Source of the DNA: Stakelama sediminis
GTDB lineage: Bacteria > Pseudomonadota > Alphaproteobacteria > Sphingomonadales > Sphingomonadaceae
Reading direction: 5' to 3'
NCBI RefSeq assembly: GCF_014199335.1
Contig: NZ_JACIJI010000001.1
Coordinates: 310,001-374,000, forward strand
Length of the DNA: 64,000 nt
In this document: piece after piece, positions 1 to 9,115 of the stretch
Layout of the letters: each line of letters opens with the position of its first letter
How positions within the stretch are numbered: position 1 is the first letter of the stretch
The notes under the pieces: model-generated
Told to the model about the DNA's origin: nothing
What the model saw: only the letters and a program-made list of their open reading frames with translations
The model's database searches: none
Position numbers and translations under genes: made by a program

Positions 1-179
1 GCATCGGCAAGGCAAGCTTCTCCGACGCTGATCTGCGCGCCAATTTCGATGCGCTGGTCGATGCGGTCGTCAAGGCGAAGCCGTCGGGCGCCAAGGGCAA
101 ATATGTCCGCAAGGTCGCGCTGTCGTCCTCGATGGGCGCGGGCGTGAAGGTCGACGTGGCCGAAGTCGCCTCCGCCTGA
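1..179 (+). CDS. rplA: 50S ribosomal protein L1, C-terminal end (partial)
   Basis: Only the last 58 or so codons are in the window; the gene begins upstream. The translated end contains the conserved L1 C-terminus ([20 protein letters not shown], then GVKVDV), which in the L1 family follows the last domain-I strand. L1 binds 23S rRNA at the mobile stalk and, in many bacteria, represses its own operon by binding the rplK-rplA mRNA. The stop codon is TGA at 177-179 and a strong terminator follows within 30 bases, so the transcript ends here instead of running on into rplJ-rplL, which lie about 16 kb away on the other strand. The call rests on recognition of the family C-terminus and is firm. 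Confidence 0.93.
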   Translation, partial: IGKASFSDADLRANFDALVDAVVKAKPSGAKGKYVRKVALSSSMGAGVKVDVAEVASA

Positions 180-206
180 GGCACTTGCCTGCGAACCAGA
201 TAAAGG

Positions 207-235
207 AGGGCCGGGAGCGATCCCGGCCCTTTTTT
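207..235 (+). terminator. Intrinsic terminator after rplA
   Basis: A perfect 10-bp stem (AGGGCCGGGA / TCCCGGCCCT) with a GCGA tetraloop is followed directly by a run of T. It lies 28 bases after the rplA stop and closes the upstream ribosomal protein transcript. Confidence 0.9.
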
Positions 236-287
236 CATGCGCAGTCGTTAACCTTTATTTGCAGGGTCGTACCTAGAATCCGTCGGT

Positions 288-2090
288 ATGCGCCTCGCCA
301 CCATTACCAACTGGGCCTATGGGGCCACGCTTGTCCTGACCGTCGCGGCTGGCGGTACGATGCTGCTGGCATCCAGCGCGCAGGAAAAGGAGCGCGCAGC
401 CGTCGCCCAGCGCTATCTGCTCGATAAGGCGACCGGCGTGACGGTCGAGGACATCTACACGCTCAGCGATCAGGCGCGGCAATACATCATTACCGGCGAT
501 CCGGCGCATGTGATCGCCTATCGCCATGAACAGGCGGCTTTGGGTAGCGTCGAATCGCGCATCGGAAAAATCCGCGATGCCGGTGCCGATCCCCGCGAAC
601 TTCACGCGCTTCGGCAAGCTCTGCAATGGATCGACACGCTGCAGGACGAACAGCGCAACGCCATCGCCAGCTATCAGCGTGGCGACGCCACCCGCGCCCG
701 GAAAATCCTGTTCGGCCCGGAATATGAACGCGAACTGGGCCATGTACGGACGCTGGTCGACCGTTTCCAGAGCAGGCTCGATCAGCGCACCAATGAAGAT
801 GTCCACGCCGCCACCGCTCTGGCGCGGACGTTGCGTACTGTTTCCGAAATTGTGCTGGCGATCACCGGGCTGCTGTTCCTCTGCGTCCTGTATTTCGTGT
901 TCAAACAACGCGTCCTGCGCCCCGTGGTCCGGCTGAGCGATGTCGTCGGGCGTCTTGCCGAACAGGATTATGACGTCGAACCGCCTGATTATCAGCGCGT
1001 CGACGAAATCGGCGACATGGCGGAGGCGTTCGAGATATTCCGCCAGAACGGCATCGCGCGACAGCGGCTGGAGGCCGAACGCGATCAGGACCGTTCGATC
1101 CGCGACCTGCTGTCGCGCATGACGCAACGGATGCAGGGTGCGGACACGGTCAGCGACCTGAAAGCGGTGGTGCAGCGTTTCGCACCGGAAATCGCGCCCG
1201 ACCTTGCCGGGCGGCTGTATCTCTTCGATCCTCAGCGCAACGCGATGGTCGAATGCTGCGACTGGCAATCCCCCATCCATTCGCGCGACAGCTTCGCACC
1301 GATGGCGTGCTGGGCACTGCGCCGGAACATGCCGCACCGCCCGGTCGGAGCGACGATCGACATTCCGTGCGATCATATCGACAGCAACCACATCATCGAT
1401 TCGATCTGCCTGCCGCTGACGGCACAGCGCGAGATGCTGGGCCTGCTCTATTTCGAACCGGCGTCAGAGTTCGACGGAATTGTAAAAACCAGCGATACCT
1501 ATCTGAAAATGCTGGCGGAAAATATCGGCCTCGCGCTTGCCAATCTTCGTCTGCGCGATGCGTTGCGTCAGATGGCGATGGCCGACCCGCTCACCGGACT
1601 GGCCAATCGTCGGCAGTTCGACGCCATTTTCACCGAAAAGCTGTTGGAAAGCGAACGGCTTCAACAGCCGCTGAGCTGCGTGATGGTCGATATCGATCAT
1701 TTCAAACACGTCAACGATACATTCGGCCATGACGCCGGCGACGCGGTGCTGAAAGCGGTTGCCAAGGTGCTGGATCAGGCGGTGCGCGAAGAGGGGCAGG
1801 CATTCCGCTATGGCGGAGAGGAATTTGTGCTGCTGCTCCCCGGCCTCGACGCCGATCAGGCACTGGAACGCGCGGAGACGATCCGGCACCGGGTCGGAAC
1901 CATACAGGTCAGCCATGACGGCAAGGATCTGGACACCGTCACCGTGTCGGCGGGCGTTGCGACCATCCCCACCCATACATCCTCCGAACGGCTGGTACGC
2001 ACGGCCGATGCCGCATTGTATCGCGCCAAGAAGGAGGGCCGCAATCGCGTGGTGGTCGCCCAGCCCCGCCGGGCCGAATCCGCCGCCTGA
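288..2090 (+). CDS. Membrane-anchored diguanylate cyclase (HAMP, GAF-like, GGDEF)
   Basis: A predicted inner-membrane sensor that makes cyclic di-GMP from two GTP. Residues about 8-28 and 183-206 are hydrophobic and flank a helical periplasmic sensor region. A HAMP-like linker follows (about 207-260, with VDEIGDMAEAF), then a GAF-like region (about 285-420), then GGDEF (about 420-590). The cyclase signature DPLTGLANRR starts at D433 and the active-site loop is RYGGEEF (GGEEF at 509-513), so catalysis is expected. The product-inhibition site, RxxD five residues before GGEEF, reads REEG here, so feedback inhibition by c-di-GMP is probably lost. The gene ends 18 bp from the convergent phosphatase gene. 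The ligand of the sensor region is unknown. No strong ribosome binding site is visible, but the start places the first membrane segment at the N-terminus. Confidence 0.9.
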   Translation: MRLATITNWAYGATLVLTVAAGGTMLLASSAQEKERAAVAQRYLLDKATGVTVEDIYTLSDQARQYIITGDPAHVIAYRHEQAALGSVESRIGKIRDAGADPRELHALRQALQWIDTLQDEQRNAIASYQRGDATRARKILFGPEYERELGHVRTLVDRFQSRLDQRTNEDVHAATALARTLRTVSEIVLAITGLLFLCVLYFVFKQRVLRPVVRLSDVVGRLAEQDYDVEPPDYQRVDEIGDMAEAFEIFRQNGIARQRLEAERDQDRSIRDLLSRMTQRMQGADTVSDLKAVVQRFAPEIAPDLAGRLYLFDPQRNAMVECCDWQSPIHSRDSFAPMACWALRRNMPHRPVGATIDIPCDHIDSNHIIDSICLPLTAQREMLGLLYFEPASEFDGIVKTSDTYLKMLAENIGLALANLRLRDALRQMAMADPLTGLANRRQFDAIFTEKLLESERLQQPLSCVMVDIDHFKHVNDTFGHDAGDAVLKAVAKVLDQAVREEGQAFRYGGEEFVLLLPGLDADQALERAETIRHRVGTIQVSHDGKDLDTVTVSAGVATIPTHTSSERLVRTADAALYRAKKEGRNRVVVAQPRRAESAA

Positions 2091-2108
2091 CCTGCAGCCG
2101 CACAGCGG

Positions 2109-3788
2109 TCAATCGGGGCAACTGCTTGCCGCACTCGCATCCAGATCGAGGCAACGCCCATCGACCGCGCCGGGCGTCAACGGAAAATGGATCAACGCGG
2201 CAAGCGTCGGCGCAATGTCGACGGTTTCCACCGCCAGCGGCTGTTCGAACCCGTTCATCCCCTTGCGCCAGAACAGGATCGGCACGCGCCGGTCATAGTT
2301 CCAGAAGCTGCCATGGGTGGCGACCTTGCCGGGGCCGGGATCGGAAATCGCCGTCACCCACTCCTTCAACGCCACCACGAAATCGCCCGAACGCGGCGCG
2401 TAAAAGGAATCCTTCGCCCGTTCGATCAGCGACCAGCTTTCCGGCGGCCCCTTGGGTGCGGGCGTTGCCTCGATCTGCGCACGTGTGAACACCGCCGCGA
2501 CCTGCGGATGCGCGGAATACAGCTTTACCGCCTCCGCCAGCACGGCATCATGCTGTTTCTTGGAAAGCGTCGGATCGATCCAGAAATCGCCCGGTGCGCC
2601 CCCGTAAATCGGCTGTCCCGACAGCCCAAGGTCGGCGGCGATCCTCGCCCCCATCGCCTTGGCCGCCAGGGCGGGATCGCTGCGCGCAGCATCGGGAATG
2701 GCGTGCATCCGCTCGCGTTCGGGCAGGTCGTTGCCGCCATGGTCGGCGGTCAGCGCGACGACATAATCGACGCCGGTGGCATCGAGCACGCGAAAGAACT
2801 GCCCCAGATCGCGATCGAGCGACAGCAGTTGCAGGCACATCTCGCTGCCCTGCGTGCCATATGCGTGCCCGACATAGTCGGTGGCCGAAGCGCCGACCGA
2901 AAGGATGTCGGTGACAGGCCCCTGCCCCAGCTTCATATCCTGCACCAGCGCCGCCGCCAGCGCGAGCACCGACGCATCGGCCTCGGGCGAGCGCCTGAAC
3001 GCGTCATAATCCCCTGCCTTGCGTGCAAACCTTCCCGTGCCGACCGTAAAGCCGTCGCTACCCACCGGCACCGCCCTGTCACGGGCCTGACACACCGGCG
3101 GCAGGGCGAGCGGCGGTTCCGAGTGAGCGATTTGTGCGGCCACCGCCTTGTTGGCGCGCACGACCGCAGGCGGCACTTCGCGTCCGGCATAGCTGGTGAA
3201 CTTCCTGCCGTCCCACCACCAGAGCTGGTCGACCTTGTGCCCGCCCATCATCACGGCGGCGCGATCCTTGCCCGCCACCGACACGACGCGCGTGCGCGGA
3301 TCGGCATCCTTCATCCGCTCGCCCAGCGTCGGCACCAGCAAATGCCTGTCGGAAACGGTGTAGTGATCCGAATTGCTGCCGGACACGCTTTCATCTTCGG
3401 CGCAATATATCCGCTTGTCCGCTCGCTTCGCATTCAGGTCATACCAGGTGTTGGCGATGATCCCGGTGCGTGAGGGGTGGTCCCCGGTCAGAATCGTCGA
3501 ATGCCCCGGACAGGTCTCTGTCGCGGCGTGGCTCTGATAGCCCGACGGGAATACCGCACCCTGCATCAGGCGCGCAAACCCACTCGAAAAATAGGGCCGG
3601 TACTCGGCAAACAGATTCGCCGAAAACTGGTCGACCGAAATCACCACGATCAGCTTTGGCGGCGTTTGCGGTTGCGCCGCGTCGGCGGCGGAACGCGGCG
3701 CGGATTGCGGCGCCTGCGCACCCCCGGCAGAACCGTTCATCAACAGCGCGGCGGCAAGCATCATCGCCGTCGAACGAAAAAAGGACAT
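2109..3788 (-). CDS. Secreted PhoK-type alkaline phosphatase
   Basis: An alkaline phosphatase of the nucleotide pyrophosphatase/phosphodiesterase fold, close to the sphingomonad PhoK/PafA group. It is expected to release phosphate from monoesters outside the cytoplasm, using two zinc ions. With the start at 3788 the protein is 559 aa and opens with a signal peptide (MSFFRSTAMMLAAALLMNGS). Family motifs in order: VISVDQ (metal Asp near 53), TETCPGHSTILTG (nucleophilic Thr near 92), DYVGHAYG, TADHGGND, and a late THGSFWNYDRRVPI metal His. The frame stays open 42 codons upstream, but that stretch has no signal-peptide character, so the internal Met is preferred. It is divergent from dsbD across 91 bp. 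A symbol is withheld because assignment within PhoK/PafA is by motif only. Confidence 0.88.
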   Translation of the reverse strand: MSFFRSTAMMLAAALLMNGSAGGAQAPQSAPRSAADAAQPQTPPKLIVVISVDQFSANLFAEYRPYFSSGFARLMQGAVFPSGYQSHAATETCPGHSTILTGDHPSRTGIIANTWYDLNAKRADKRIYCAEDESVSGSNSDHYTVSDRHLLVPTLGERMKDADPRTRVVSVAGKDRAAVMMGGHKVDQLWWWDGRKFTSYAGREVPPAVVRANKAVAAQIAHSEPPLALPPVCQARDRAVPVGSDGFTVGTGRFARKAGDYDAFRRSPEADASVLALAAALVQDMKLGQGPVTDILSVGASATDYVGHAYGTQGSEMCLQLLSLDRDLGQFFRVLDATGVDYVVALTADHGGNDLPERERMHAIPDAARSDPALAAKAMGARIAADLGLSGQPIYGGAPGDFWIDPTLSKKQHDAVLAEAVKLYSAHPQVAAVFTRAQIEATPAPKGPPESWSLIERAKDSFYAPRSGDFVVALKEWVTAISDPGPGKVATHGSFWNYDRRVPILFWRKGMNGFEQPLAVETVDIAPTLAALIHFPLTPGAVDGRCLDLDASAASSCPD

Positions 3789-3879
3789 CGGTCTGGTTCC
3801 CCCTGCCCCTAAGACGAGGCTAAGATACGCGGCATACCGGTCCGCACCGATACAGTGCAACCGGGTACAAGGAGGGATC

Positions 3880-5952
3880 GTGCGGCACCTGCGTTTCGTA
3901 TTGATGACAGTCATGGCGGCGCTGCTGAGCGCGCTTGCCCTGCCCGCCGCCGCGCAGACGCTGGGGAACAGCGATCATATCGCGATCCGGCTCGTACCCG
4001 AAACCGACAGTCCTGCGCCGGGCGGCACCGTCACCCTAGCCTTTGTCTCGACGCCGGAAAAGGGGTGGCACGGCTATTGGCAGAATCCGGGCGATGCGGG
4101 TGTCAAAACCACTGCCGACTGGACACTGCCTGCCGGTGTGAAGGCAGGGCCGCTACGCTATCCGATACCGCAACGGCTGATGCTGGCGGGCATCATGAAC
4201 TATGTTTTCGAAGGGCCGTTCACGCAATTTGCCGACCTCACCATTCCCGCCGATGCGAAAGCGGGCACGCGCCTGCCGATCCGGGTAAAGCTCGACTATC
4301 TCGTCTGTACCCACGAAATCTGCGTGCCGGAAACGAAGACGCTGACCACGGCGCTGACCGTCGGCGACGGCGGCATTTCTCCACAGATACGCGCGCAATT
4401 CGACCAGTGGCGACAGGCGCTTCCCAGACCGCTGGGCAGCGCGGCGCACTATGCCGTTGCGGGCAAATCCCTGCGCATCGCCATTCCGTTTCCGCAAAGC
4501 ATGAAGGTCGATCCCGCAAACGCCTATTTCTTCCCCGTCACCGATGGCGCGATTTCCTATGCCGACCCGCAAAAGCTGGTCCGCGACGGCGACACACTGA
4601 TCGTCGAAACGGGCGCGGGCAGCGATCCCAAAGGCACGATACAGGGTGTGTTGAAGCTGGGAAGCGATACCGGCTTTCTGGTCAGTGCCACACCGGGCGC
4701 GGTTCCGGTTCCCTCCACCGCCACGACGCAATCCGGCTGGCTCTGGAGCAGCGCGCTGGCAGCCTTTTTCGGCGCCGTGCTGGGCGGGCTGATCCTCAAC
4801 ATCATGCCCTGTGTGTTTCCGATCCTCAGCCTGAAAGCGCTGAGCCTCGCACGCTCCGGCGAAACCGAACACGCGGCCAGAGCCGAAGCGCTCGCCTATA
4901 CGGCAGGCGTGGTACTGGTCTGTGTGGCGCTCGGCGGCATCCTGCTCGCGCTGCGGGCCGCCGGTGCGACCGCAGGCTGGGCATTCCAGCTACAGGACCC
5001 GCGCGTCATCCTGTTCCTGCTCCTGCTCGTGACTGGGATTGCGCTCAACCTTGCCGGATTGTTCGAACTGTCGGCCCCCGGCGTCGTCAACAAGGCGGCG
5101 GCACGCGGTACCGGCGGCGCCTTCGCGACCGGCGCGCTGGCGGCGTTCATCGCCACGCCGTGCACGGGTCCGTTCATGGGCGTCGCGCTGGGTGCCGCAC
5201 TGGTCCTGCCCTGGCCGCTGGCACTCGCAATTTTTGCCGGATTGGGACTTGGCCTCGCCCTGCCCTTCCTCGCCATCGGATTCATTCCGGCATTGCGGGC
5301 GCGCCTGCCAAAGCCGGGAAGCTGGATGGAAACCTTCCGGCACATCCTGTCCGTTCCGATGTTCCTGACCGCGCTGGCGCTCGCCTGGGTGCTGGGGCGA
5401 CAGGCGGGCGTCAACGGCATGACGCTGGGGCTGGCGGCGGCACTGCTGGCGGCGTTCGGTCTGTGGTGGACCGGACGGCGACAGTCGCGTGGAAAGTCAG
5501 CCGCATGGCTTCCCGCCGCGCTCGCCGTCCTGATCGCGCTGGGCGGCATCGCCCTGGTCGAACGCGCACCCGCACAGGCTGAAACAGCCGCCATGCCGCT
5601 CGACGCACAACCGTTCACCGAGGCACGGTTGCAGGAACTGCGCGCGTCCGGCCGCCCGGTCTTTGCCTATTTCACCGCCGACTGGTGCCTGACCTGCAAG
5701 GTCAATGAAAAGACGGCGATCGACACCAGTGAAGTCGCCCGCGCCTTCAAACAGAACAATGTCGCGGTGCTGGTCGGTGACTGGACCGATGGCGACCCGA
5801 CACTGGGCCGGTTTATCGAGGCGCATAATCGTGCCGGGGTTCCGCTCTATCTGTGGTATGCTCCGGGTGCCGACTCTCCGCGCATATTGCCGCAGATTCT
5901 GACACCGGCGATGCTTGCCGCACTACCCGAAAGGCACGGCGCGGGGACATAA
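3880..5952 (+). CDS. dsbD: Thiol:disulfide interchange protein, DsbD family
   Basis: An inner-membrane protein that carries reducing power from cytoplasmic thioredoxin to periplasmic proteins. The 690-aa product has a signal peptide (1-25), an N-terminal DsbD-alpha-like domain with C143 and C148 (CTHEIC), a polytopic domain (about 285-540) with the cysteine pair in MPC (C311) and TPCTGPFMG (C428), and a C-terminal periplasmic thioredoxin domain with WCLTC (C603, C606). All three cysteine pairs of the electron relay are present. Start is GTG at 3880 with a perfect AAGGAGG a few bases upstream. A redoxin gene follows after 17 bp and probably shares the transcript. The N-terminal domain also resembles the ScsB type, so metal-stress thiol repair is an alternative role. 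Confidence 0.9.
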   Translation: MRHLRFVLMTVMAALLSALALPAAAQTLGNSDHIAIRLVPETDSPAPGGTVTLAFVSTPEKGWHGYWQNPGDAGVKTTADWTLPAGVKAGPLRYPIPQRLMLAGIMNYVFEGPFTQFADLTIPADAKAGTRLPIRVKLDYLVCTHEICVPETKTLTTALTVGDGGISPQIRAQFDQWRQALPRPLGSAAHYAVAGKSLRIAIPFPQSMKVDPANAYFFPVTDGAISYADPQKLVRDGDTLIVETGAGSDPKGTIQGVLKLGSDTGFLVSATPGAVPVPSTATTQSGWLWSSALAAFFGAVLGGLILNIMPCVFPILSLKALSLARSGETEHAARAEALAYTAGVVLVCVALGGILLALRAAGATAGWAFQLQDPRVILFLLLLVTGIALNLAGLFELSAPGVVNKAAARGTGGAFATGALAAFIATPCTGPFMGVALGAALVLPWPLALAIFAGLGLGLALPFLAIGFIPALRARLPKPGSWMETFRHILSVPMFLTALALAWVLGRQAGVNGMTLGLAAALLAAFGLWWTGRRQSRGKSAAWLPAALAVLIALGGIALVERAPAQAETAAMPLDAQPFTEARLQELRASGRPVFAYFTADWCLTCKVNEKTAIDTSEVARAFKQNNVAVLVGDWTDGDPTLGRFIEAHNRAGVPLYLWYAPGADSPRILPQILTPAMLAALPERHGAGT

Positions 5953-5969
5953 ACAGACGGAGAAAGCTG

Positions 5970-6581
5970 ATGATTCATCGCCTTTTTACCGGTGCCGCGA
6001 TCGTCGCTGCCATGGTCGCCGCCCCAGCGCTCGCCGAACAGGTCAATGGCCGGCACGCACAGAATTTCGCCCTGACCGACATGCATGGAAAGACGGTTCA
6101 CCTGTCCGACTACCTCGGAAAAGTCGTGGTGCTGGAATGGAATAATCCCGGCTGCCCGTTCGTGCAGAAACATTATCGCAGCGGGAATATGCAGAAGACA
6201 CAGGCCACGGCGCGCGAAAGCGGCGTGGTGTGGCTGACCGTCAACTCCGGCGCGCCGGGCAAGCAGGGGCATATGAACGGTGCCGAGGCGCAGCAGTTCG
6301 TGTCGTCGCAAAAAGCAACGCCGACCCACTATCTGCTCGATCCCAAGGGCGTGGTCGGCCATGCCTATGCCGCCAAAACGACACCGCATATGTATATCGT
6401 CGATAGTGACGGAACACTGGTCTATCAGGGCGGCATCGACGACAAACCGACCGCCGATCCCGCCGACATCGCGGGCGCACGCAATCATGTGCTGGCGGCG
6501 CTGAAGGAAATCCGTGCCGGACAGCCCGTCTCGGTCGCCGAGACCCGGCCCTATGGCTGTTCGGTCAAATACGCGAACTGA
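5970..6581 (+). CDS. Periplasmic redoxin / peroxiredoxin-like protein
   Basis: A 203-aa thioredoxin-fold protein of the AhpC/TSA-redoxin type with a cleavable signal peptide (MIHRLFTGAAIVAAMVAAPALA). The fold is shown by FALTDMHGKTVHLSDYLGK and VVLEWNNPGCPFVQKHY. The active-site region has a single cysteine followed by Pro-Phe where thioredoxins have CxxC, which is the peroxiredoxin-like arrangement. A second cysteine lies near the C-terminus (PYGCSVKY) and could resolve the first. The ATG at 5970 follows a CGGAGAAA ribosome binding site; reading further upstream would overlap dsbD and lose the signal peptide. Placement 17 bp after dsbD suggests it is a client or partner of DsbD in the periplasm. 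Substrate unknown. Confidence 0.82.
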   Translation: MIHRLFTGAAIVAAMVAAPALAEQVNGRHAQNFALTDMHGKTVHLSDYLGKVVVLEWNNPGCPFVQKHYRSGNMQKTQATARESGVVWLTVNSGAPGKQGHMNGAEAQQFVSSQKATPTHYLLDPKGVVGHAYAAKTTPHMYIVDSDGTLVYQGGIDDKPTADPADIAGARNHVLAALKEIRAGQPVSVAETRPYGCSVKYAN

Positions 6582-6675
6582 ATCCGGACGACAGAAATTC
6601 CGACTCCCCCTTGTGCAATGCAGCAAAGCGTTGCAGCATGGGAACAATTGCCATTCCGGCGACTTGGGAGAAGGA

Positions 6676-8166
6676 ATGGGTACACGAACCGCGTTTGACG
6701 AGATCTGGGGCCATGGCGGCCCTGAACAGCCGCGAGAGGAATTCGCCGCGCTGGCCGCGTGGATGCGCGATACGCCGGCGGCCGAATTTGAACGACGGCT
6801 GCAGACGGCGGAAGCGACCTTCCGCCAACTCGGCATCACCTTCGCCGTCTATGGTGAGGAGGATTCGTCCGAGCGGATCATCCCTTTCGATCTGGTGCCG
6901 CGCATCTTCATGGCCGACGAATGGGCGCGCCTGTCCGAAGGGCTGGTCCAGCGGGTCGAGGCGATCAACGCCTTTCTGAACGACATTTACGGCGAGCGCC
7001 GAATACTCGATGAAGGCGTGCTGCCGCCCGAACTGGTGCTGGGCAACCCGCAATTCCGCACCGAAGTCGCCGGTATCCGGCCGCCGCATGGTGTCGCCGC
7101 GCATATTTGCGGGATCGATCTGGTGCGCACCGGACCGGACGAATTCTTTGTGCTGGAAGATAATGCCCGCACGCCATCGGGTGTTTCCTATATGCTCGAA
7201 AATCGCGAGGCGATGCTGCGGCTGTGCCCCGAACTGTTCCGCGAATTCCGGGTCGCGGCGGTCGACAGCTATCCCGATCTGCTGCACGATACGATGCGCT
7301 CCGTGGCCCCCCAGGGTCGCGAGTCCAATCCCGTGTGCGTGCTGCTGACGCCCGGCCATTTCAACTCCGCCTATTATGAGCACAGCTTCCTGGCCGACTC
7401 GATGGGGATCGAACTGGTCGAGCCTGCCGATCTGCTGGTCGACGACGATATTGTGTGGATGCAGACGATTGCCGGGCGCGTGCGCGTCGATGTGATCTAC
7501 CGCCGGGTCGATGACGATTTTCTCGACCCGCTGGTGTTCCGCCCGGACTCCATGCTGGGGGTGCCCGGCATCATGTCCGCCTATCGCGCGGGCAATGTCA
7601 CGCTGATGAACGCACCGGGCAACGGCATTGCCGATGACAAGGCGATCTACAGCTATATGCCCGAAATCGTGCGCTTCTATACCGGTGAAGAGGCGAAGCT
7701 GCCCAATGTCGAAACCTGGCGCTGTCGCGAACCCGACTCCTTCAAATATGTGCTCGACCATCTCGACGAACTGGTGGTGAAACTGGTCGACGGGTCGGGC
7801 GGCTATGGCATGCTGGTCGGGCCGACCGCGACGAAGGAGGAAATCGCCCGGTTCCGCGAAGCGCTGGTCGCCGAGCCGCACCGCTATATCGCGCAGCCGA
7901 CGCTGGCGCTGTCCACCGTGCCGACCTTTGCCGATCAGGGGCTGGCGCCGCGCCATGTCGATTTCCGTCCCTTCCTGCTGACCGGACGCGGCAGGCCGCA
8001 GGTGGTGCCGGGCGGCCTCACCCGCGTCGCGCTGAAAGCCGGGTCGCTGGTCGTCAATTCCAGTCAGGGCGGCGGCACCAAGGACAGTTTCGTCCTGATG
8101 GCGGACAGCGGCCAGAGCCAGTCGCAGTCCGGCGGCGGGCAAACGCAATCGCAGGGTCGGGGGTGA
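6676..8166 (+). CDS. Circularly permuted type 2 ATP-grasp protein
   Basis: A 496-aa cytoplasmic protein of the circularly permuted ATP-grasp family (DUF404/DUF407 type). These proteins are predicted, not proven, to form amide bonds in an unknown peptide or small-molecule modification. Recognisable stretches are FDLVPRIFMADEWARLSEGL, a glycine-rich loop (DGSGGYGML) typical of ATP binding, and HVDFRPFLLTGR near the C-terminus. The tail is a low-complexity Gln/Ser/Gly stretch of about 20 residues. The start at 6676 has GGAGAAGG just upstream; the frame is open 54 codons earlier but overlaps the redoxin gene. It heads a tight three-gene operon with the alpha-E and transglutaminase-like genes, the usual company of this family. 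Confidence 0.88.
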   Translation: MGTRTAFDEIWGHGGPEQPREEFAALAAWMRDTPAAEFERRLQTAEATFRQLGITFAVYGEEDSSERIIPFDLVPRIFMADEWARLSEGLVQRVEAINAFLNDIYGERRILDEGVLPPELVLGNPQFRTEVAGIRPPHGVAAHICGIDLVRTGPDEFFVLEDNARTPSGVSYMLENREAMLRLCPELFREFRVAAVDSYPDLLHDTMRSVAPQGRESNPVCVLLTPGHFNSAYYEHSFLADSMGIELVEPADLLVDDDIVWMQTIAGRVRVDVIYRRVDDDFLDPLVFRPDSMLGVPGIMSAYRAGNVTLMNAPGNGIADDKAIYSYMPEIVRFYTGEEAKLPNVETWRCREPDSFKYVLDHLDELVVKLVDGSGGYGMLVGPTATKEEIARFREALVAEPHRYIAQPTLALSTVPTFADQGLAPRHVDFRPFLLTGRGRPQVVPGGLTRVALKAGSLVVNSSQGGGTKDSFVLMADSGQSQSQSGGGQTQSQGRG

Positions 8167-8173
8167 AGCCGCC

Positions 8174-9115
8174 ATGCTGATGCTATCCCGCACCGCTGCG
8201 TCGCTATACTGGCTGGGCCGCTATATCGAACGTGCCGATTTCATCGCGCGACTGGTCGAAGCCACCGTGCGGCTGGATGCGCTGTCGGCGCGCCCGGCGG
8301 GCGAAGACGCCTGGGGCAGTGCGCTGACCGTGACCTATAATGAAGAGGCGTTCGCCGAAACGGGCGAGAATCTGACCGCGCAGAATGTTGCGCGGTTCCT
8401 GCTGCTCGACAAGACGCATCCGGGGTCGATCCAGCAATGTATGACGATGGCGCGCAACAACGCCCGTGCCGTCCGTACCGCCCTGACCCGCGACAGCTGG
8501 ACGGCGATCAACCGGGCGTGGCTGCTGTTTCAGAACTGCGCCGGCCTCGACAATTCCGCTGCCACGCTGAGCCTGATCGAAGCGGTGAAGGCGGAGGCGC
8601 AGGGTTTCGAAGGCGCGCTGCACCGAATGATGAAGAATGAAGCGACCGCCTTCATCCGGCTGGGCGGCGCGATCGAACGGGCGGACAACAGCGCGCGCCT
8701 GCTCGACGTCAAATATCACCTGCTGTTGCCGAAGGACGAAAAAGTCGGCGGCGTGGTCGATCGCGATCAGTGGACGACGATCCTGCAAACCGTGTCGGCG
8801 GTGACCGCCTATCGCTGGCTCTACAGCGAAGGACTGAAGCCCGATCTGGTCATCGACCTGTTGATGACGCGGCCCGAACTGCCGCGCTCGCTGGCCGCCT
8901 GTGTCGAGGATACGGTCGAACTGCTGGCCATTCTGGGCAAGCGCACCGGACTTCAGGGAGAGGCCGACCGCATGGCGCGGGCACGTCTGGCGCGCATGCA
9001 CAAGACGCGCAGCAAGGAAGTCATCACCTCCGGCCTGCATGAATATCTTCAGGCTTTCATTCGGGAAAATGCCATGCTCGACGCGGCAATCGCCCGCCAG
9101 TTCCGGTTTGTATAA
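8174..9115 (+). CDS. Alpha-E domain protein (DUF403)
   Basis: A 313-aa all-helical protein of the alpha-E family, recognised by its N-terminus (MLSRTAASLYWLGRYIERAD) and by repeated helical motifs with IERADNSARLLDVKYH near residue 165. Alpha-E proteins are almost always found beside circularly permuted ATP-grasp and transglutaminase genes and are thought to work with them, but no biochemical activity is established. It begins 7 bp after the ATP-grasp gene and its stop overlaps the next start by one base (TAATG), which implies translational coupling. A second in-frame Met two codons in (8180) could be the real start. Confidence 0.87.
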   Translation: MLMLSRTAASLYWLGRYIERADFIARLVEATVRLDALSARPAGEDAWGSALTVTYNEEAFAETGENLTAQNVARFLLLDKTHPGSIQQCMTMARNNARAVRTALTRDSWTAINRAWLLFQNCAGLDNSAATLSLIEAVKAEAQGFEGALHRMMKNEATAFIRLGGAIERADNSARLLDVKYHLLLPKDEKVGGVVDRDQWTTILQTVSAVTAYRWLYSEGLKPDLVIDLLMTRPELPRSLAACVEDTVELLAILGKRTGLQGEADRMARARLARMHKTRSKEVITSGLHEYLQAFIRENAMLDAAIARQFRFV

